Source: Thermofilum sp. (lineage in GTDB: Archaea; Thermoproteota; Thermoprotei; Thermofilales; Thermofilaceae). Taken from it: a stretch of 64,000 nucleotides of DNA. Shown here in pieces: positions 32,095-41,169 of this stretch (the first letter of the stretch is position 1; the number at the start of each line of letters is the position of its first letter). The position numbers and the translations under genes were made by a program. The notes under the pieces were generated by a model. That model had not been told where the DNA came from. It worked only from the letters and a program-made list of their open reading frames with translations, and made no database searches. The stretch covers positions 738,918 through 802,917 of the forward strand of contig JAVYKX010000001.1 of the NCBI GenBank assembly GCA_038741495.1. Reading direction: 5' to 3'.

Positions 32095-35000
32095 TTAAGG
32101 CTTTTTCGTGGAGCGTGCGTAAGCCAGTATCAGAGCTGCTCCGACAGCGATCGCTGCAGCTATGAGTGCTAGAGCCACGAAGGTGGCCGGCGGGAGTTCT
32201 GGGGAAGGCTGCCCTGGGGAGGGTTGAGGCACTGGAGGCTGTTCTGGAGGCCTACCTGCAGGTGGTCCGGAGGGGGCGATTCTCTCGGCTTCGAGGTTGA
32301 GGCCGAGCTGGTCGAGCTTCGCTGCTTGCTCTTCACCCAGCTGGTAGAGCTTCGAGACGACTTCGGCCCAGGTCGTGGTGTGGGGGACGAACAGGAAAGA
32401 CCTGTGGATCACGTCGCTGTTGAGAGCCATGAAGATGGCGAAGAGCGCAGCTTTGTAGACTCTGCTGTCGGAGCCGTACTTGCTCTCGATAGACTGGATG
32501 AGGGAAGCTGCCCTGTCGATTGCCGGCCACTGCTGCTGCCTCTGCTCCGGGCTTCCTGTCCACACGTCGCTGCCGCCAGCCCAGCTCGCCGTTGGTATGC
32601 TCCTAAGCACTGGGAGGCCGCTGGTCTTCGAAGCTACCTCCTCCACTGTAGCGGTGTCGATGATACCTCTAGCTTCGGTGAGGTACCTGCAGAGGCTTTC
32701 GAAGAAAATTCCCGTTGTGGCGACAGTGGGGCTGAAGATCATCCAGTTCTCGCCGTCAGCCGCGATTACGACGACTTCTGCGCTGGGGTCTTCGAACCTC
32801 CTCGAGGCGACCGCGAGAACGAAGTTCCTCGCAGCGGTTTCAGCGTCCTGCGGTGACTGGAACCTGTTCTCGAAGCTAATCACGTTGCTAAGGTACGCGT
32901 CCCGGAAGAGCACGACGAGCCGGTAGCTCTCAAACTGGTAGAGGTAGGGGGTGTAGATCCCCCGCTTATCCCCCGAGCTGCCCTTGTAGTGCGTCTCGGA
33001 GTCTAGGACAATGTACTGGACGCCGTGCCGGGCTAGAATCGGGACTAGCTTCTCGCTGAAGAACATCTCAGGGATCCAGGCGCCCTTGGGCCTAACCCCC
33101 AGGACGCGCTGAGTCACCGCGAAGCCCCACTCGAGCTCGATCTCCATGAGCCGGGCGCCCCACGGGTAGGTGTCAACCACGTAGCCGGGGATCGGGTGGT
33201 TGAAGAAGTCGCTGAAGATCTCGATCTGGCCCCTAGCGGCTAGCTGCTTGTACGCCTGGAGGGCTTCCGCTACTCTCCTCATCTCGGCGCTGTCTGGCGC
33301 GACGAACCGCCCACTCATGCCGTCGTAGAAGCCGTACTTCAACCCGTACTCCCACTGCCAGAGGAGGCTCGGGCTCAGGTGGTACACCATCTTCACTGCA
33401 GGGTACTTGCTGAGGATCTTCGCCTGGACGAGGTAGGCGCCCCCCTCGTAGTAAGGCTTGAACTCGTCCTCGTAGGTGTGCGTGAAAGCCCAGGGCCCGT
33501 GGAAGGTCCCGTTAGGCCACATGTTGATACCCTGGTGGTGGTGCCACACGAAGACGAGCTTCAGCGGCTCGCCCCAGGCAGCCCTGTTGACGACGCCGAT
33601 CCTCACTTCTCGAGTGACGGTGATCTGCTCGACAGTTAAGGTGAGGGTTATCGACTGAACTCCCTGCGCGCTCTGCGCCCTAACCTCTAGAGTGCGAGTC
33701 GTAGGCTTAGGCGAGAGCTCGAGCGCTACCCTGCCGCCCGGGTAGTCGAGGTAGCCTGTAGCCGCTCCCCGCCTGTAGGCGGCGCTGACGGTTACGCGCA
33801 CCGCCTCGCCTGGAGCGTAGAAGAGCTTGTCTGTAGTCACGTTAAAGCTGAGCGCTAGAGCTGCTAGAGCGCTGGCAAGCTGAGCGTGGAGGTGGGGGTA
33901 GCCGTAGTCTGCTAGCCGGTCGAGGGGGCCGCCGAACACCCTGTACTTGAAGGTGACGCTCTCGCCCGGCTTGAGGGCGAAGGGCGGGTACTCAGCTCTC
34001 ACCTCCGTGCCCCACGTGCTTGCCTCGAGCCACGCGACCGTGGCGCCGGGCGTTACAAGGTAAGCGATTATGCCCGCGTTCTCGCCGGGGTCGAGCATGC
34101 CGATCCAAAGCAGGTCGGGGGCCGACTTCCAGGTGAAGTGAAGCTTATCGCTTGGGCTGAGCAGGTGGACGCCGCTGGAATCTTCCCAAGCTTGCCAGTC
34201 GTCCTCCCCTCTTGCGCCGATCACGCCGGTCACCGCGAAAGTGTATCCAATGGTCCGGTCCCAGACGACCTTGCTCTCCATAGCTACTTTGCCGGCGTTC
34301 GAGATCGTCACCTCCTGGTCGAAGCCGTAGAGGCCAGCGTAGAAAGTGAACCTCTTAGTGACGGCGAGCACGGTCTGGTCCCCTGCAGCGGTGGTGAAGG
34401 GCACGCTAGCCGAAAGCTTGAGCACGAGCACCGTACCGTTGAAGCGCTCTACTTCTGCGGTGAACTTCGCGGAGACGATAAGGCCTGGCCAGCTCTGAGT
34501 GGGGAGCCAGTCGTACAGCGGGTAGCTCTTACCCATCGCACCCCTACTCCCAGCGTTAGCAGCCAACTCCACCCCATCCACCAGCCAGCTAACAGGGCGA
34601 CCTCCCTCAAGCGACAGCAGCAGCCTAGCAACACCGGTGTCCACGAGCACGGAATCTCTCTCGAGCGAGTACTTGATCACCCCGGTGGGCTGCGGCATAG
34701 ATGGAGGGCTGCGCTCAACTGCAGGGGGCGCGGGAGGAGCCTCTCCCCTCAGCAGGGCCTTGACATCGGCGAAGCCCTCGAGATCCAGGTTGTCCGGCGA
34801 GCCACCGTAAACCGTGTAGATGAAGGTGACGGGGGCTCCAGGCTTCAGCTGAAGCGTCGGGTACTCCGCTCTCACCTCGAGACCCCAGACGTCCGCTTCC
34901 AGCCAGAGAGCTGCGGTGGCGTTGTGGAGCCGGGCGAGCATGATTCCCTTCTCCTCCGGGTCGTAGATGCCGATCACCCGTACAGTGGAGCTCTTCCGCC

Positions 35001-35643
35001 TAACCCAGCTCTCCCTCTGGTTCGGGTCTCTCGTGTGGAGAGTGTTGCCGTCCACCCAGAGCTGCCAGTCGTTATCCTTGCTGGTCCCGACAACCCCTGT
35101 CACGGCGAAAGTGTAGCCAATCCTGGCGCCATCCCAGTTCACCTCGATCACTAGAGGGGTCGTACCCAGGTTGAGGAGCGTCACCTTCACGGTGAAAGCG
35201 CGCTTCCCCTGGGTGAAGACGTACTCTCTCGTTACCTGCACTCTTCCAGTAGTCCCCGTGATGCTGGTGACTGGGATCTCCGCTTTAAGCCGGACTACCG
35301 CCACCCCGGCTTGAGGGCGCTCTACTTCTGCGGTGAACTTCGCGGAGACGATAAGGCCTGGCCAGCTCTGAGTGGGGAGCCAGTCGTACAGCGGGTAGCT
35401 CTTACCCATCGCACCCCTACTCCCAGCGTTAGCAGCCAACTCCACCCCATCCACCAGCCAGCTAACAGGGCGACCTCCCTCAAGCGAGATCGAAAGCTCA
35501 GCTACGCCGGTGTTCACGTAGACGACCGTTCCCCGCTCCTCCACTACCGGCTGCGCTTGAGCGGCAGCTAAACCGAGTAGAGGCTGCAGCAGGACGATGA
35601 TCGTGAGAATGGCTGCGAGGCGCTTCAACCACCTCACCGGCAA
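32095..35643 (-). CDS. Cell-surface GH57 alpha-glucanase (amylopullulanase-like) with two duplicated N-terminal domains
   Basis: This 1182-residue protein has a signal peptide (residues 8-28) and two homologous domains (about 32-300 and 325-600), each starting with TGVAxLxxSLEGGRPVSWLVDG. A beta-sandwich linker (about 610-690) precedes a GH57 catalytic domain. It has FVWHHHQG, the nucleophile motif GAWIPEMFF and the acid/base region AADGENWMIF. A Pro-rich stretch and a C-terminal membrane helix with tail RSTKKP anchor it outside the cell. The duplicated domains resemble the YidC periplasmic beta-supersandwich. GH57 enzymes of this type hydrolyse starch and pullulan. TATA GTTTTATAAC lies 25 nt upstream; the start may be GTG 35637. 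Confidence 0.85.
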   Translation of the reverse strand: MPVRWLKRLAAILTIIVLLQPLLGLAAAQAQPVVEERGTVVYVNTGVAELSISLEGGRPVSWLVDGVELAANAGSRGAMGKSYPLYDWLPTQSWPGLIVSAKFTAEVERPQAGVAVVRLKAEIPVTSITGTTGRVQVTREYVFTQGKRAFTVKVTLLNLGTTPLVIEVNWDGARIGYTFAVTGVVGTSKDNDWQLWVDGNTLHTRDPNQRESWVRRKSSTVRVIGIYDPEEKGIMLARLHNATAALWLEADVWGLEVRAEYPTLQLKPGAPVTFIYTVYGGSPDNLDLEGFADVKALLRGEAPPAPPAVERSPPSMPQPTGVIKYSLERDSVLVDTGVARLLLSLEGGRPVSWLVDGVELAANAGSRGAMGKSYPLYDWLPTQSWPGLIVSAKFTAEVERFNGTVLVLKLSASVPFTTAAGDQTVLAVTKRFTFYAGLYGFDQEVTISNAGKVAMESKVVWDRTIGYTFAVTGVIGARGEDDWQAWEDSSGVHLLSPSDKLHFTWKSAPDLLWIGMLDPGENAGIIAYLVTPGATVAWLEASTWGTEVRAEYPPFALKPGESVTFKYRVFGGPLDRLADYGYPHLHAQLASALAALALSFNVTTDKLFYAPGEAVRVTVSAAYRRGAATGYLDYPGGRVALELSPKPTTRTLEVRAQSAQGVQSITLTLTVEQITVTREVRIGVVNRAAWGEPLKLVFVWHHHQGINMWPNGTFHGPWAFTHTYEDEFKPYYEGGAYLVQAKILSKYPAVKMVYHLSPSLLWQWEYGLKYGFYDGMSGRFVAPDSAEMRRVAEALQAYKQLAARGQIEIFSDFFNHPIPGYVVDTYPWGARLMEIELEWGFAVTQRVLGVRPKGAWIPEMFFSEKLVPILARHGVQYIVLDSETHYKGSSGDKRGIYTPYLYQFESYRLVVLFRDAYLSNVISFENRFQSPQDAETAARNFVLAVASRRFEDPSAEVVVIAADGENWMIFSPTVATTGIFFESLCRYLTEARGIIDTATVEEVASKTSGLPVLRSIPTASWAGGSDVWTGSPEQRQQQWPAIDRAASLIQSIESKYGSDSRVYKAALFAIFMALNSDVIHRSFLFVPHTTTWAEVVSKLYQLGEEQAAKLDQLGLNLEAERIAPSGPPAGRPPEQPPVPQPSPGQPSPELPPATFVALALIAAAIAVGAALILAYARSTKKP
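34444..34614. repeat. Perfect 171-bp direct repeat, copy 1
   Basis: By eye every base matches 35317-35487. It encodes the conserved core of the second duplicated domain of the GH57 protein. Flanking sequence diverges at once on both sides. Confidence 0.92.
35317..35487. repeat. Perfect 171-bp direct repeat, copy 2
   Basis: Same as 34444-34614. It encodes the core of the first duplicated domain. The distance between copies is 873 bp, in frame. Confidence 0.92.
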
Positions 35644-35847
35644 GAAATGTCACTAATCCATTGTTATAAAACTTCTGTTAGAAAAGCTAATATTTAGGAA
35701 ATGGACTGCATTTCGATAGCAGCTCCAGGTCGTGCAACTCCCTCTCCCCCGCTCTGTGCCGGAGCTTTCCTGCCGCTGGATGCGCGGGTTGAGAATTGCC
35801 TGCCGAAGCTCGAGAATGTGCTTTAGAATTCTCCTGAATTCCCGCAG

Positions 35848-36759
35848 CTAGGCTTTAACAGCTCCCATCGTGAGGCCCGCTCGGAGGTACCTTTGGCTGA
35901 CCACGAAGAGGATTAAGACAGGGATGGACGCCATGATGCTTGCTGCAGCAAAGGCCGGAATTCCGCCGTAGCTGCTTGCGTACTGCTGGTTCCGGAGCTG
36001 AGTGATGAAGACAGGTAGCGTGTAGTAGTCTTCGTTTCCCAACAGGAGAGTCGCCAGCATGAACTCGTTCCAGACTCCGATGAAGACGAGGATGGCGATC
36101 GCCGCTATCCCGGGTGCTGCTAGAGGAAGGGTGATCTTCAGGTAGACTTCCCACGGTGAGGCGCCGTCCACGAGCGCCTGCTCCTCGACTTCCCGCGGTA
36201 TAGAGTCGAAGAATGTTTTGAGGAACCATGTAGAGTAGGGGATGCTTCCCGCCAGGTACACGAGCACGAGGCCGCCGGGCCCTAAGAGGAGCCCCTTTGG
36301 GAGCCCGACTGCGCGGAGGGCTTGATCGTAGGTGACTAGGAGCCTGTAGAGGGGGATGAAGGTCACGAGCCCCGGGATGCTGTTGAGGACCAGGAGGAAC
36401 CAGAGGATCTTCCTCCTCCCAGGGAAGTTGTACCTGCTGAAGGCGTAGCCGGACATTGTGCCCACGATCACCGCGAGAAGGGTTGTGAGCGTGCCGACGA
36501 GTAAGCTGTTCCTCATGAACGTGAGGAACTTCGTGTTGAAGATCAGCGTGTAGTAGGCGGTGCTCTGGTAGCTGCTCGGCAGTTTCTCGGGAAGGGGCAG
36601 GAGCACCTCCCACAGGCTGATGAGGCTGGTCGGCAGGGAGGCTCCAAACTCCCTTAAGCTTGTGCCGATGATCCAGAAGAAGGGGTAGACCGCTACGTAG
36701 GACGCTAGAGCGGCGAAAACTAGAAGCAGAAGCGATACCGCGATGTTTCTCCGCTTCAC
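35848..36759 (-). CDS. Sugar ABC transporter permease, MalG-like (system 1)
   Basis: This protein of about 303 residues has six membrane helices and the EAA loop (EQALVDGASPWEVYLKITLP) that docks the ATPase. Its short cytoplasmic N-terminus and long first outer loop match MalG. The GTG at 36759 is supported by GGGTGA five nt upstream; it overlaps the end of the malF-like gene. It is the last gene of operon 1 (binding protein, MalF-like, MalG-like). No ATPase gene is nearby. The glucanase and surface protein lie just downstream on the same strand, so the import substrate is probably a maltodextrin or similar oligosaccharide. Confidence 0.9.
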   Translation of the reverse strand: MKRRNIAVSLLLLVFAALASYVAVYPFFWIIGTSLREFGASLPTSLISLWEVLLPLPEKLPSSYQSTAYYTLIFNTKFLTFMRNSLLVGTLTTLLAVIVGTMSGYAFSRYNFPGRRKILWFLLVLNSIPGLVTFIPLYRLLVTYDQALRAVGLPKGLLLGPGGLVLVYLAGSIPYSTWFLKTFFDSIPREVEEQALVDGASPWEVYLKITLPLAAPGIAAIAILVFIGVWNEFMLATLLLGNEDYYTLPVFITQLRNQQYASSYGGIPAFAAASIMASIPVLILFVVSQRYLRAGLTMGAVKA

Positions 36760-36760
36760 G

Positions 36761-37690
36761 CTACTCACCCACAACCCTCATCTTCTTCATCGCGTAGATG
36801 CTCGCGGGCACTACTAAAGCAGCTATGAGAAGGCTGTAGGCGGCTCCGTAGCCGTAGTCGCCGTACTGCCATATCGTCCTGAAGCCGTAGGTCATCAGCA
36901 GCTCGGTCGTGTAGAGGGTGCCTATGCCGGGGACTACGATCGCTGGGCCGCCCCCGGTGAGGAGCCAGACCACGCCGAACTGCTGGAAGGTAGTGATCGT
37001 GGTTAGCACGGTAGCTACTGTGAGCGGTGGGAGTATGTGGGGGAACACGACAGCCCTGAAGACTCCCCAGGTGGAGGCCCCATCCACCTTCGCAGCGTCG
37101 ACCAGCTCCGGAGGGACGCTCTGGAGGGCTGCCAGCGTGACTGTCATTATGAATGGGTAAGCGAGCCAGGTGTTGGTGAGGTTTATCGAGACCCAAGGCC
37201 AGAAAGTATCCAGCGTCTGCCCTAGCCAGTCCACGCGGGGTAAGCCGAGGTTCAGCAGGAGCTGGTTCACGTAGCCGTACGAGTACTGGTACAGGAAGAG
37301 CCAGGCCATGATGCTGATGTAGCCCGGAACAGCCCAGGGAACGATCATCAGCGTTCTCCAAAGTCTCTTGAGCGGGAGCGATCTCGCGTTAAGCATGAAA
37401 GCATACGCCACGCCGGTGACAACCTGGAGCGTCACGTTGACGACCGTGAAGACGACAGTGTTCACAAGCGCTCTGAAAAGGTTTGAATCCGGCGATGCAA
37501 GCTCTCTAGCGATACGGGCGAAGTTCTCCAAGCCGACAAAGTCCCAGCTGAGCCACTTACCCTTAGTGGTCGAGATGTTGGTGAAAGCCATGTAGACGCC
37601 GAATGCCAGCGGGTAGATGCTCACAACTGCTAAGAGCGCGAAAGCTGGAAGCAGGAAGAGGAGCGGCGCCCGGTACTTCCGTATACTCAC
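36761..37690 (-). CDS. Sugar ABC transporter permease, MalF-like (system 1)
   Basis: This protein of about 309 residues has six membrane helices, an EAA loop (ELVDAAKVDGASTWGVFRAV) and the MalF-type stretch GVVWLLTGGGP. The GTG at 37690 is preceded by AGGTGGTC at good spacing; a GTG at 37699 is also possible. The gap before it (37691-37745) carries two T-runs on the coding strand. These could partly terminate transcripts after the binding-protein gene, which would give more binding protein than permease. Confidence 0.9.
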   Translation of the reverse strand: MSIRKYRAPLLFLLPAFALLAVVSIYPLAFGVYMAFTNISTTKGKWLSWDFVGLENFARIARELASPDSNLFRALVNTVVFTVVNVTLQVVTGVAYAFMLNARSLPLKRLWRTLMIVPWAVPGYISIMAWLFLYQYSYGYVNQLLLNLGLPRVDWLGQTLDTFWPWVSINLTNTWLAYPFIMTVTLAALQSVPPELVDAAKVDGASTWGVFRAVVFPHILPPLTVATVLTTITTFQQFGVVWLLTGGGPAIVVPGIGTLYTTELLMTYGFRTIWQYGDYGYGAAYSLLIAALVVPASIYAMKKMRVVGE

Positions 37691-37745
37691 AGCGACCACC
37701 TTCGAAAAAAGGAATTCAGAAAAAACTTAAAATGTTCCGCAGAGC

Positions 37746-39008
37746 TCAACCCTTCAGCTTTGCTCTCAGCTCAGCTGCCGCCGCCCTAGCGGCGTCGCTA
37801 GGGCTCATCTTACCCTGGTAGACCTGGGTGATGTAGGCCGGCGTGACCTCCCACATTTTCGCAACTTCAGGGACGTTGGGCATTGGGACGCCGTACTGAG
37901 CTTGCTGCATGAAGCCAGCCAGGACCTTGTCTCCCTTGATCGCTGGGTCGTCGAGCGCTTTCTTCCAGGTGGGCACGTGGCCCGCAAGCTTCGCCAGCTT
38001 CACCGAAGCCTCTCCAGTGATGTAGCGCGCGAGCTCGACGACCTCTTTAAGGATACCCTTGTCGGCCGCGTTCTTCGTCACGAAAACAGCCTCGACAGTC
38101 ATGAAAGGCCTCGCAGGCTTGCCGTCGATCGCCGGGATAAGGGTGATCTCTATCCCTTCAAGGTTCTCGCCGAACTTCTTCTTCAGGTCGCCGATCCACC
38201 AGGGCCCGTTGATAGCCATCGCAGCCTTCTCGTTCATGAAGAGGTTAACCATCATGTCGTAGCCGATGTCCGGCGGCAGGTACTCGCTGAACCTCTTGAT
38301 GATCTCGAAAGCCTGCACCGCGCCTGGGCTGTCAAGCGCCGTCTCCAGCGTGTTGGGATCCAGGTAGTAAGCGCCTAAACCGTAGAACCAGCAGCTGCTG
38401 AAGTACGCGTTCATCACGTCGTAGGCGAGCGCGTACATGCCCCTAGCCTTGAACTGGTCCATGAGAGGCCAGAGCTCGCTCAGCGTCTTAGGCGGGGTGG
38501 GCAGGAGCTTTTTGTTGACGATCAGCGCGGGCAGCTTAATGCTCTCGGGGAGCCCGTAGACTTTCCCCTTGAGCTCCACACCGGCTAGCGCGCTCTCCAT
38601 GTACTCTCCTCTAAACGCGGCAATCTCCTTCGAAATATCGACGACAACGCCTGCGGCAGCAAGCTCACCAGTCCAGTCATGAGGCCCTGTGAAGAGGTCG
38701 GGGCCCTCCCCCACGGGGACGGCTTGAATCACCTTACCTTTCAGCTGGTCGAAAGGCACGTTGACGATATCTATCTCGTAGTTAGGGTTCTTCGCCTTGA
38801 AGTCTTCCACTACTGCTTTCAGGGCATCGTACTCGCCGCCAGTCCAGGCGGTCCAGATAACCACTTTCACGGGCTTGGGGGCAGAGGGGGCTGGGGGAGC
38901 GGGTGGGAATAGCGTCGGCCACAGAGCAGCTAAAGCGAGAACAGCAATCACGATGATAGCTATACCAGCGTAGAGGAAAGTCTTCCTGGGTTTAGCTTTC
39001 TCCCCCAT
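37746..39008 (-). CDS. Extracellular sugar-binding protein (system 1)
   Basis: This 420-residue solute-binding protein has an N-terminal membrane helix (LYAGIAIIVIAVLALAALW) that likely anchors it, then a Pro/Ala linker and a MalE-like fold beginning VKVVIWTAWTGGEYDALKAV. Internal phrases such as AAMAINGPWWIGDL are typical of family 1 oligosaccharide binders. It is leaderless: the TATA TATTTAAG (39033-39040) is centred 28 nt upstream of the ATG. This TATA lies inside an imperfect palindrome (39035-39058), a candidate operator for TrmB or a similar regulator. Confidence 0.9.
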   Translation of the reverse strand: MGEKAKPRKTFLYAGIAIIVIAVLALAALWPTLFPPAPPAPSAPKPVKVVIWTAWTGGEYDALKAVVEDFKAKNPNYEIDIVNVPFDQLKGKVIQAVPVGEGPDLFTGPHDWTGELAAAGVVVDISKEIAAFRGEYMESALAGVELKGKVYGLPESIKLPALIVNKKLLPTPPKTLSELWPLMDQFKARGMYALAYDVMNAYFSSCWFYGLGAYYLDPNTLETALDSPGAVQAFEIIKRFSEYLPPDIGYDMMVNLFMNEKAAMAINGPWWIGDLKKKFGENLEGIEITLIPAIDGKPARPFMTVEAVFVTKNAADKGILKEVVELARYITGEASVKLAKLAGHVPTWKKALDDPAIKGDKVLAGFMQQAQYGVPMPNVPEVAKMWEVTPAYITQVYQGKMSPSDAARAAAAELRAKLKG

Positions 39009-39034
39009 ACAGGAACAGACTCCATATTCCTCTA

Positions 39035-39058
39035 TTTAAGCATTTCCAAACATACTTA
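39035..39058. promoter_or_regulatory. Imperfect palindrome over TATA box of sugar importer 1
   Basis: Arms TTAAGCAT and ATACTTAA (7 of 8 positions complementary) flank an 8-nt spacer and overlap the TATA element. A factor bound here would block TBP. Confidence 0.35.
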
Positions 39059-39243
39059 ATGAGTATATTCGCATCCCTCCTCCCCAGAGTTACCATCTGT
39101 TAAAGCTGCAGAAGAGCATCACTTCGGAGCAGCTGCAATCACCAGACACCCGCTCACCGCTAGAGCTTCGCTGCTTGAGCCTTCAGCTCAAACTCCTCGC
39201 AAGCTCTTCAGCTCCTCAAAGCTAGCTTCACTCTCAGGAGCGG

Positions 39244-39516
39244 TTGTGTTGCCGAGCGACTGTTGCTCTCATAAACCTCCTCAGATCCCTCCGCGTCAAA
39301 AGCACCGGGAGGAAGTTCAGGCTCGCTAGCAGCCAGGTTATCGAAAGGAAGGATGGAATCATCGGCATAGAGGTGAATGGCATTCAAACGCGAAACCATA
39401 GCAGTGTTCGGAGACGAAGATGCTATCTTCTCGGCGGCGTCACCCTAGAGGAGCTCGGCCTAGAAGTTGACCCAGTAAAAGGCGAGCTCAAACCACTTGA
39501 GCTCGTACTCATGTGA
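39244..39516 (+). pseudogene. Clan AA (retropepsin-like) aspartic protease relic
   Basis: The frame gives RKFRLASSQVIERKDGIIGI and ends LLGGVTLEELGLEVDPVKG, the second half of small archaeal aspartic proteases that normally have D-T/S-G near the start. The catalytic segment is missing upstream. In the middle this frame reads SVRRRRCY, but the +1 frame reads AVFGDEDAI, the expected family sequence, so two compensating frameshifts have scrambled about ten residues. No promoter is evident. It is a relic in a decayed region. Confidence 0.55.
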
Positions 39517-39563
39517 AAAAGGCTTAGTGCCGCCTCCAGCGTAAGACTATCCGTGGGAATCCT

Positions 39564-39848
39564 TCATTTCTGCATAAACTTCACGTTTTTAGCAAACTTT
39601 TCCATCTTCTCAATCAATTCCACCATTTCGAGGAGCTCCCGCTCGGTAATCCTGTAGTACTCGTGCGCAATCAAATTCCTAAGAAAGATCAGCCTCTTTG
39701 AACTCTCAAGAGTTTCCCTGTCAATCAAAGAGTGCCGGTACAGCAATTCAAACGTCTCTCTATACGTTGAGGGTTTTAGTGGGTTTCAAACCTTAGAATG
39801 AGATCCACTATCCTCATGTAGGACTCTCTTCTTCACTCTCTCGTACAT
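39564..39848 (-). pseudogene. HepT-like HEPN toxin, frameshifted
   Basis: The C-terminal 60 codons carry the toxin motif RNLIAHEY (Rx4HxY), whose Tyr is the AMPylation target in HepT/MntA pairs. The N-terminal part reads MYERVKKRVL and then, in another frame, MRIVDLILRFE; a stop follows, and the rest (TYRETFELLYRHSLIDRETL) is in a third frame. At least two shifts near 39815 and 39785 break the gene. The start at 39848 directly adjoins the stop of the MntA-like antitoxin gene, the normal arrangement. Confidence 0.65.
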
Positions 39849-40193
39849 CTACGCGGTATCTAAGTACTCTCTGAGCACTCTGCGCTTTACTTCGAGGAGC
39901 TCTTCTTCGTCGCGGCAGAAGACCACCCTCCCGTGCTTCAAAACCTCGAACTGTATGTGCAGCGGTAAACGGTGGAACAGCACAACGTCAAAGTAAGGCG
40001 AGTACATGCTGCCAATCTCAGCCTCCACCTGCTTATCAGGCTTCCTAACGATAACCGCGTTGTCAATGTCCGAGGTACCCTTTACGGCACCCCTAACGTA
40101 GGAGCCAAAGAGGATAATAGCTAGAGTCTCTGGAAATTCTTTAATCCTTTCTATTAGAGAGTTAAGCTCATACTCACCCCTCACCTTCCTCAC
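39849..40193 (-). CDS. MntA-like nucleotidyltransferase antitoxin
   Basis: This 114-residue minimal nucleotidyltransferase has IILFGSYVRGAVKGTSDID near residues 27-45, giving the GSxxRG and SDxD motifs, and a third acidic residue in FDVVLF. Proteins of this type AMPylate and silence HepT toxins. The toxin next door is frameshifted, so this gene may be an orphan antitoxin that still looks intact. The GTG start lies in a run of GGTGAG sequences. Confidence 0.75.
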   Translation of the reverse strand: MRKVRGEYELNSLIERIKEFPETLAIILFGSYVRGAVKGTSDIDNAVIVRKPDKQVEAEIGSMYSPYFDVVLFHRLPLHIQFEVLKHGRVVFCRDEEELLEVKRRVLREYLDTA

Positions 40194-40449
40194 CCCTCCA
40201 AGCGCAACACGCCTTCCAATCGGTGCAGGAGTATAAAGGGATTCAGCGAGTTAAAAGTAGCTGCGCGCACGGGCAAGCAGCTAAACGCAGAAGACGGAAA
40301 GTATCGGCTATGAAGGTATATCGCGAGCCGTGGGCCCCAAAGCGTTCACAAACCCCCTCTCCGAGATCACTACACGCCTAAGGGAGAAGCTAGAATAATC
40401 AGGGTCTTGAACTTCTCATACCCACAAGAACTTAAATGCGCGAGACACC

Positions 40450-41033
40450 ATGGAGGCAAAACGTGATTCTAGCTGTGATCTAACCTTATTTGAGGATCGC
40501 TTTTCGACGTCTCAGACCCCGGCGCGATGCGCGAAATCTCGAGCGTCAAGCTGGCTGGTGCTTACTCGCCAGCCCTCCAGGACCACCACGCGGTCCAGGT
40601 CTGGCTCAGCAGGAGCTTGGCGCTCATCCCCTTGACTGCTCGGGGCAACATAGGAGGGGTCGCGGTCTTCGAAGTCGAGGGGAGGGCTGTGAGCTTCACG
40701 ACCCTCCTGGAGCACCCGGGGGCTTCGAGGAGCCTCTACATCGGAAGCGAGACAGCCTCCCCGAACCGAGTCAAAGTGTTCGACGCAGACAGCTTCAAAC
40801 AGGTAGCTGCTAAAGGGCTTCTACGGGGTCGAGATCTAGAAAAGGGGTGTGAGGCCGTAGTCTTCCGCGCCTATGCCGTGATGCAGAGGTTCTCATCCTA
40901 CTCTTCAGGGGGGCATGACGTCGACGGTTGGGATCATCAGCCCCTAAAGGTGGTTAAGGTGGAGAGGGGTTTCATCTCTCACGGTTACAGTCGCGACCGT
41001 GGCAGTGGAAGTGAGGAAAGTGGGCTGCAGTAA
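40450..41033 (+). pseudogene. Frameshifted hypothetical protein
   Basis: A TATA-like ACTTAAATG precedes the ATG at 40450, whose frame reads MEAKRDSSCDLTLFE and then turns to nonsense. A second frame from about 40497 continues sensibly as SLFDVSDPGAMREISSVKLA, through GGVAVFEVEGRAVSFTTLLE and KVFDADSFKQVAAKGLLRGR, to about 40900. One indel near 40490 would join them. After 40910 the sequence again appears shifted (LTVTVATVAVEVRKVG in another frame). I do not recognise the family. It looks like a recently broken gene. Confidence 0.4.
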
Positions 41034-41169
41034 GGATACCTATGCACTTCCTTTAACCCCGCCGCGTTGTCTGAGCTCTCCAACCCAGTTCAATGGGATT
41101 ACGCAGAACTCTCCACAGGTGATCGTCAAGCCGCTAACACCTTGCTCATCGAGCCGGAGAGCCGGGCAG

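Noticed and set aside
34138-35154. 338-codon open frame antisense to the GH57 gene
   Set aside because: It is a shadow of the GC-rich coding frame; its translation is low-complexity and repeats where the GH57 171-bp repeat occurs. No promoter is visible.
34444-35487. Insertion sequence or CRISPR interpretation of the 171-bp repeat
   Set aside because: The copies lie in frame inside one protein gene in equivalent domain positions, with no terminal repeats, target duplication or regular spacers.
37470-37500. tRNA-like GGTTTGAATCC sequence
   Set aside because: It lies within the malF-like coding frame and no cloverleaf can be formed around it.
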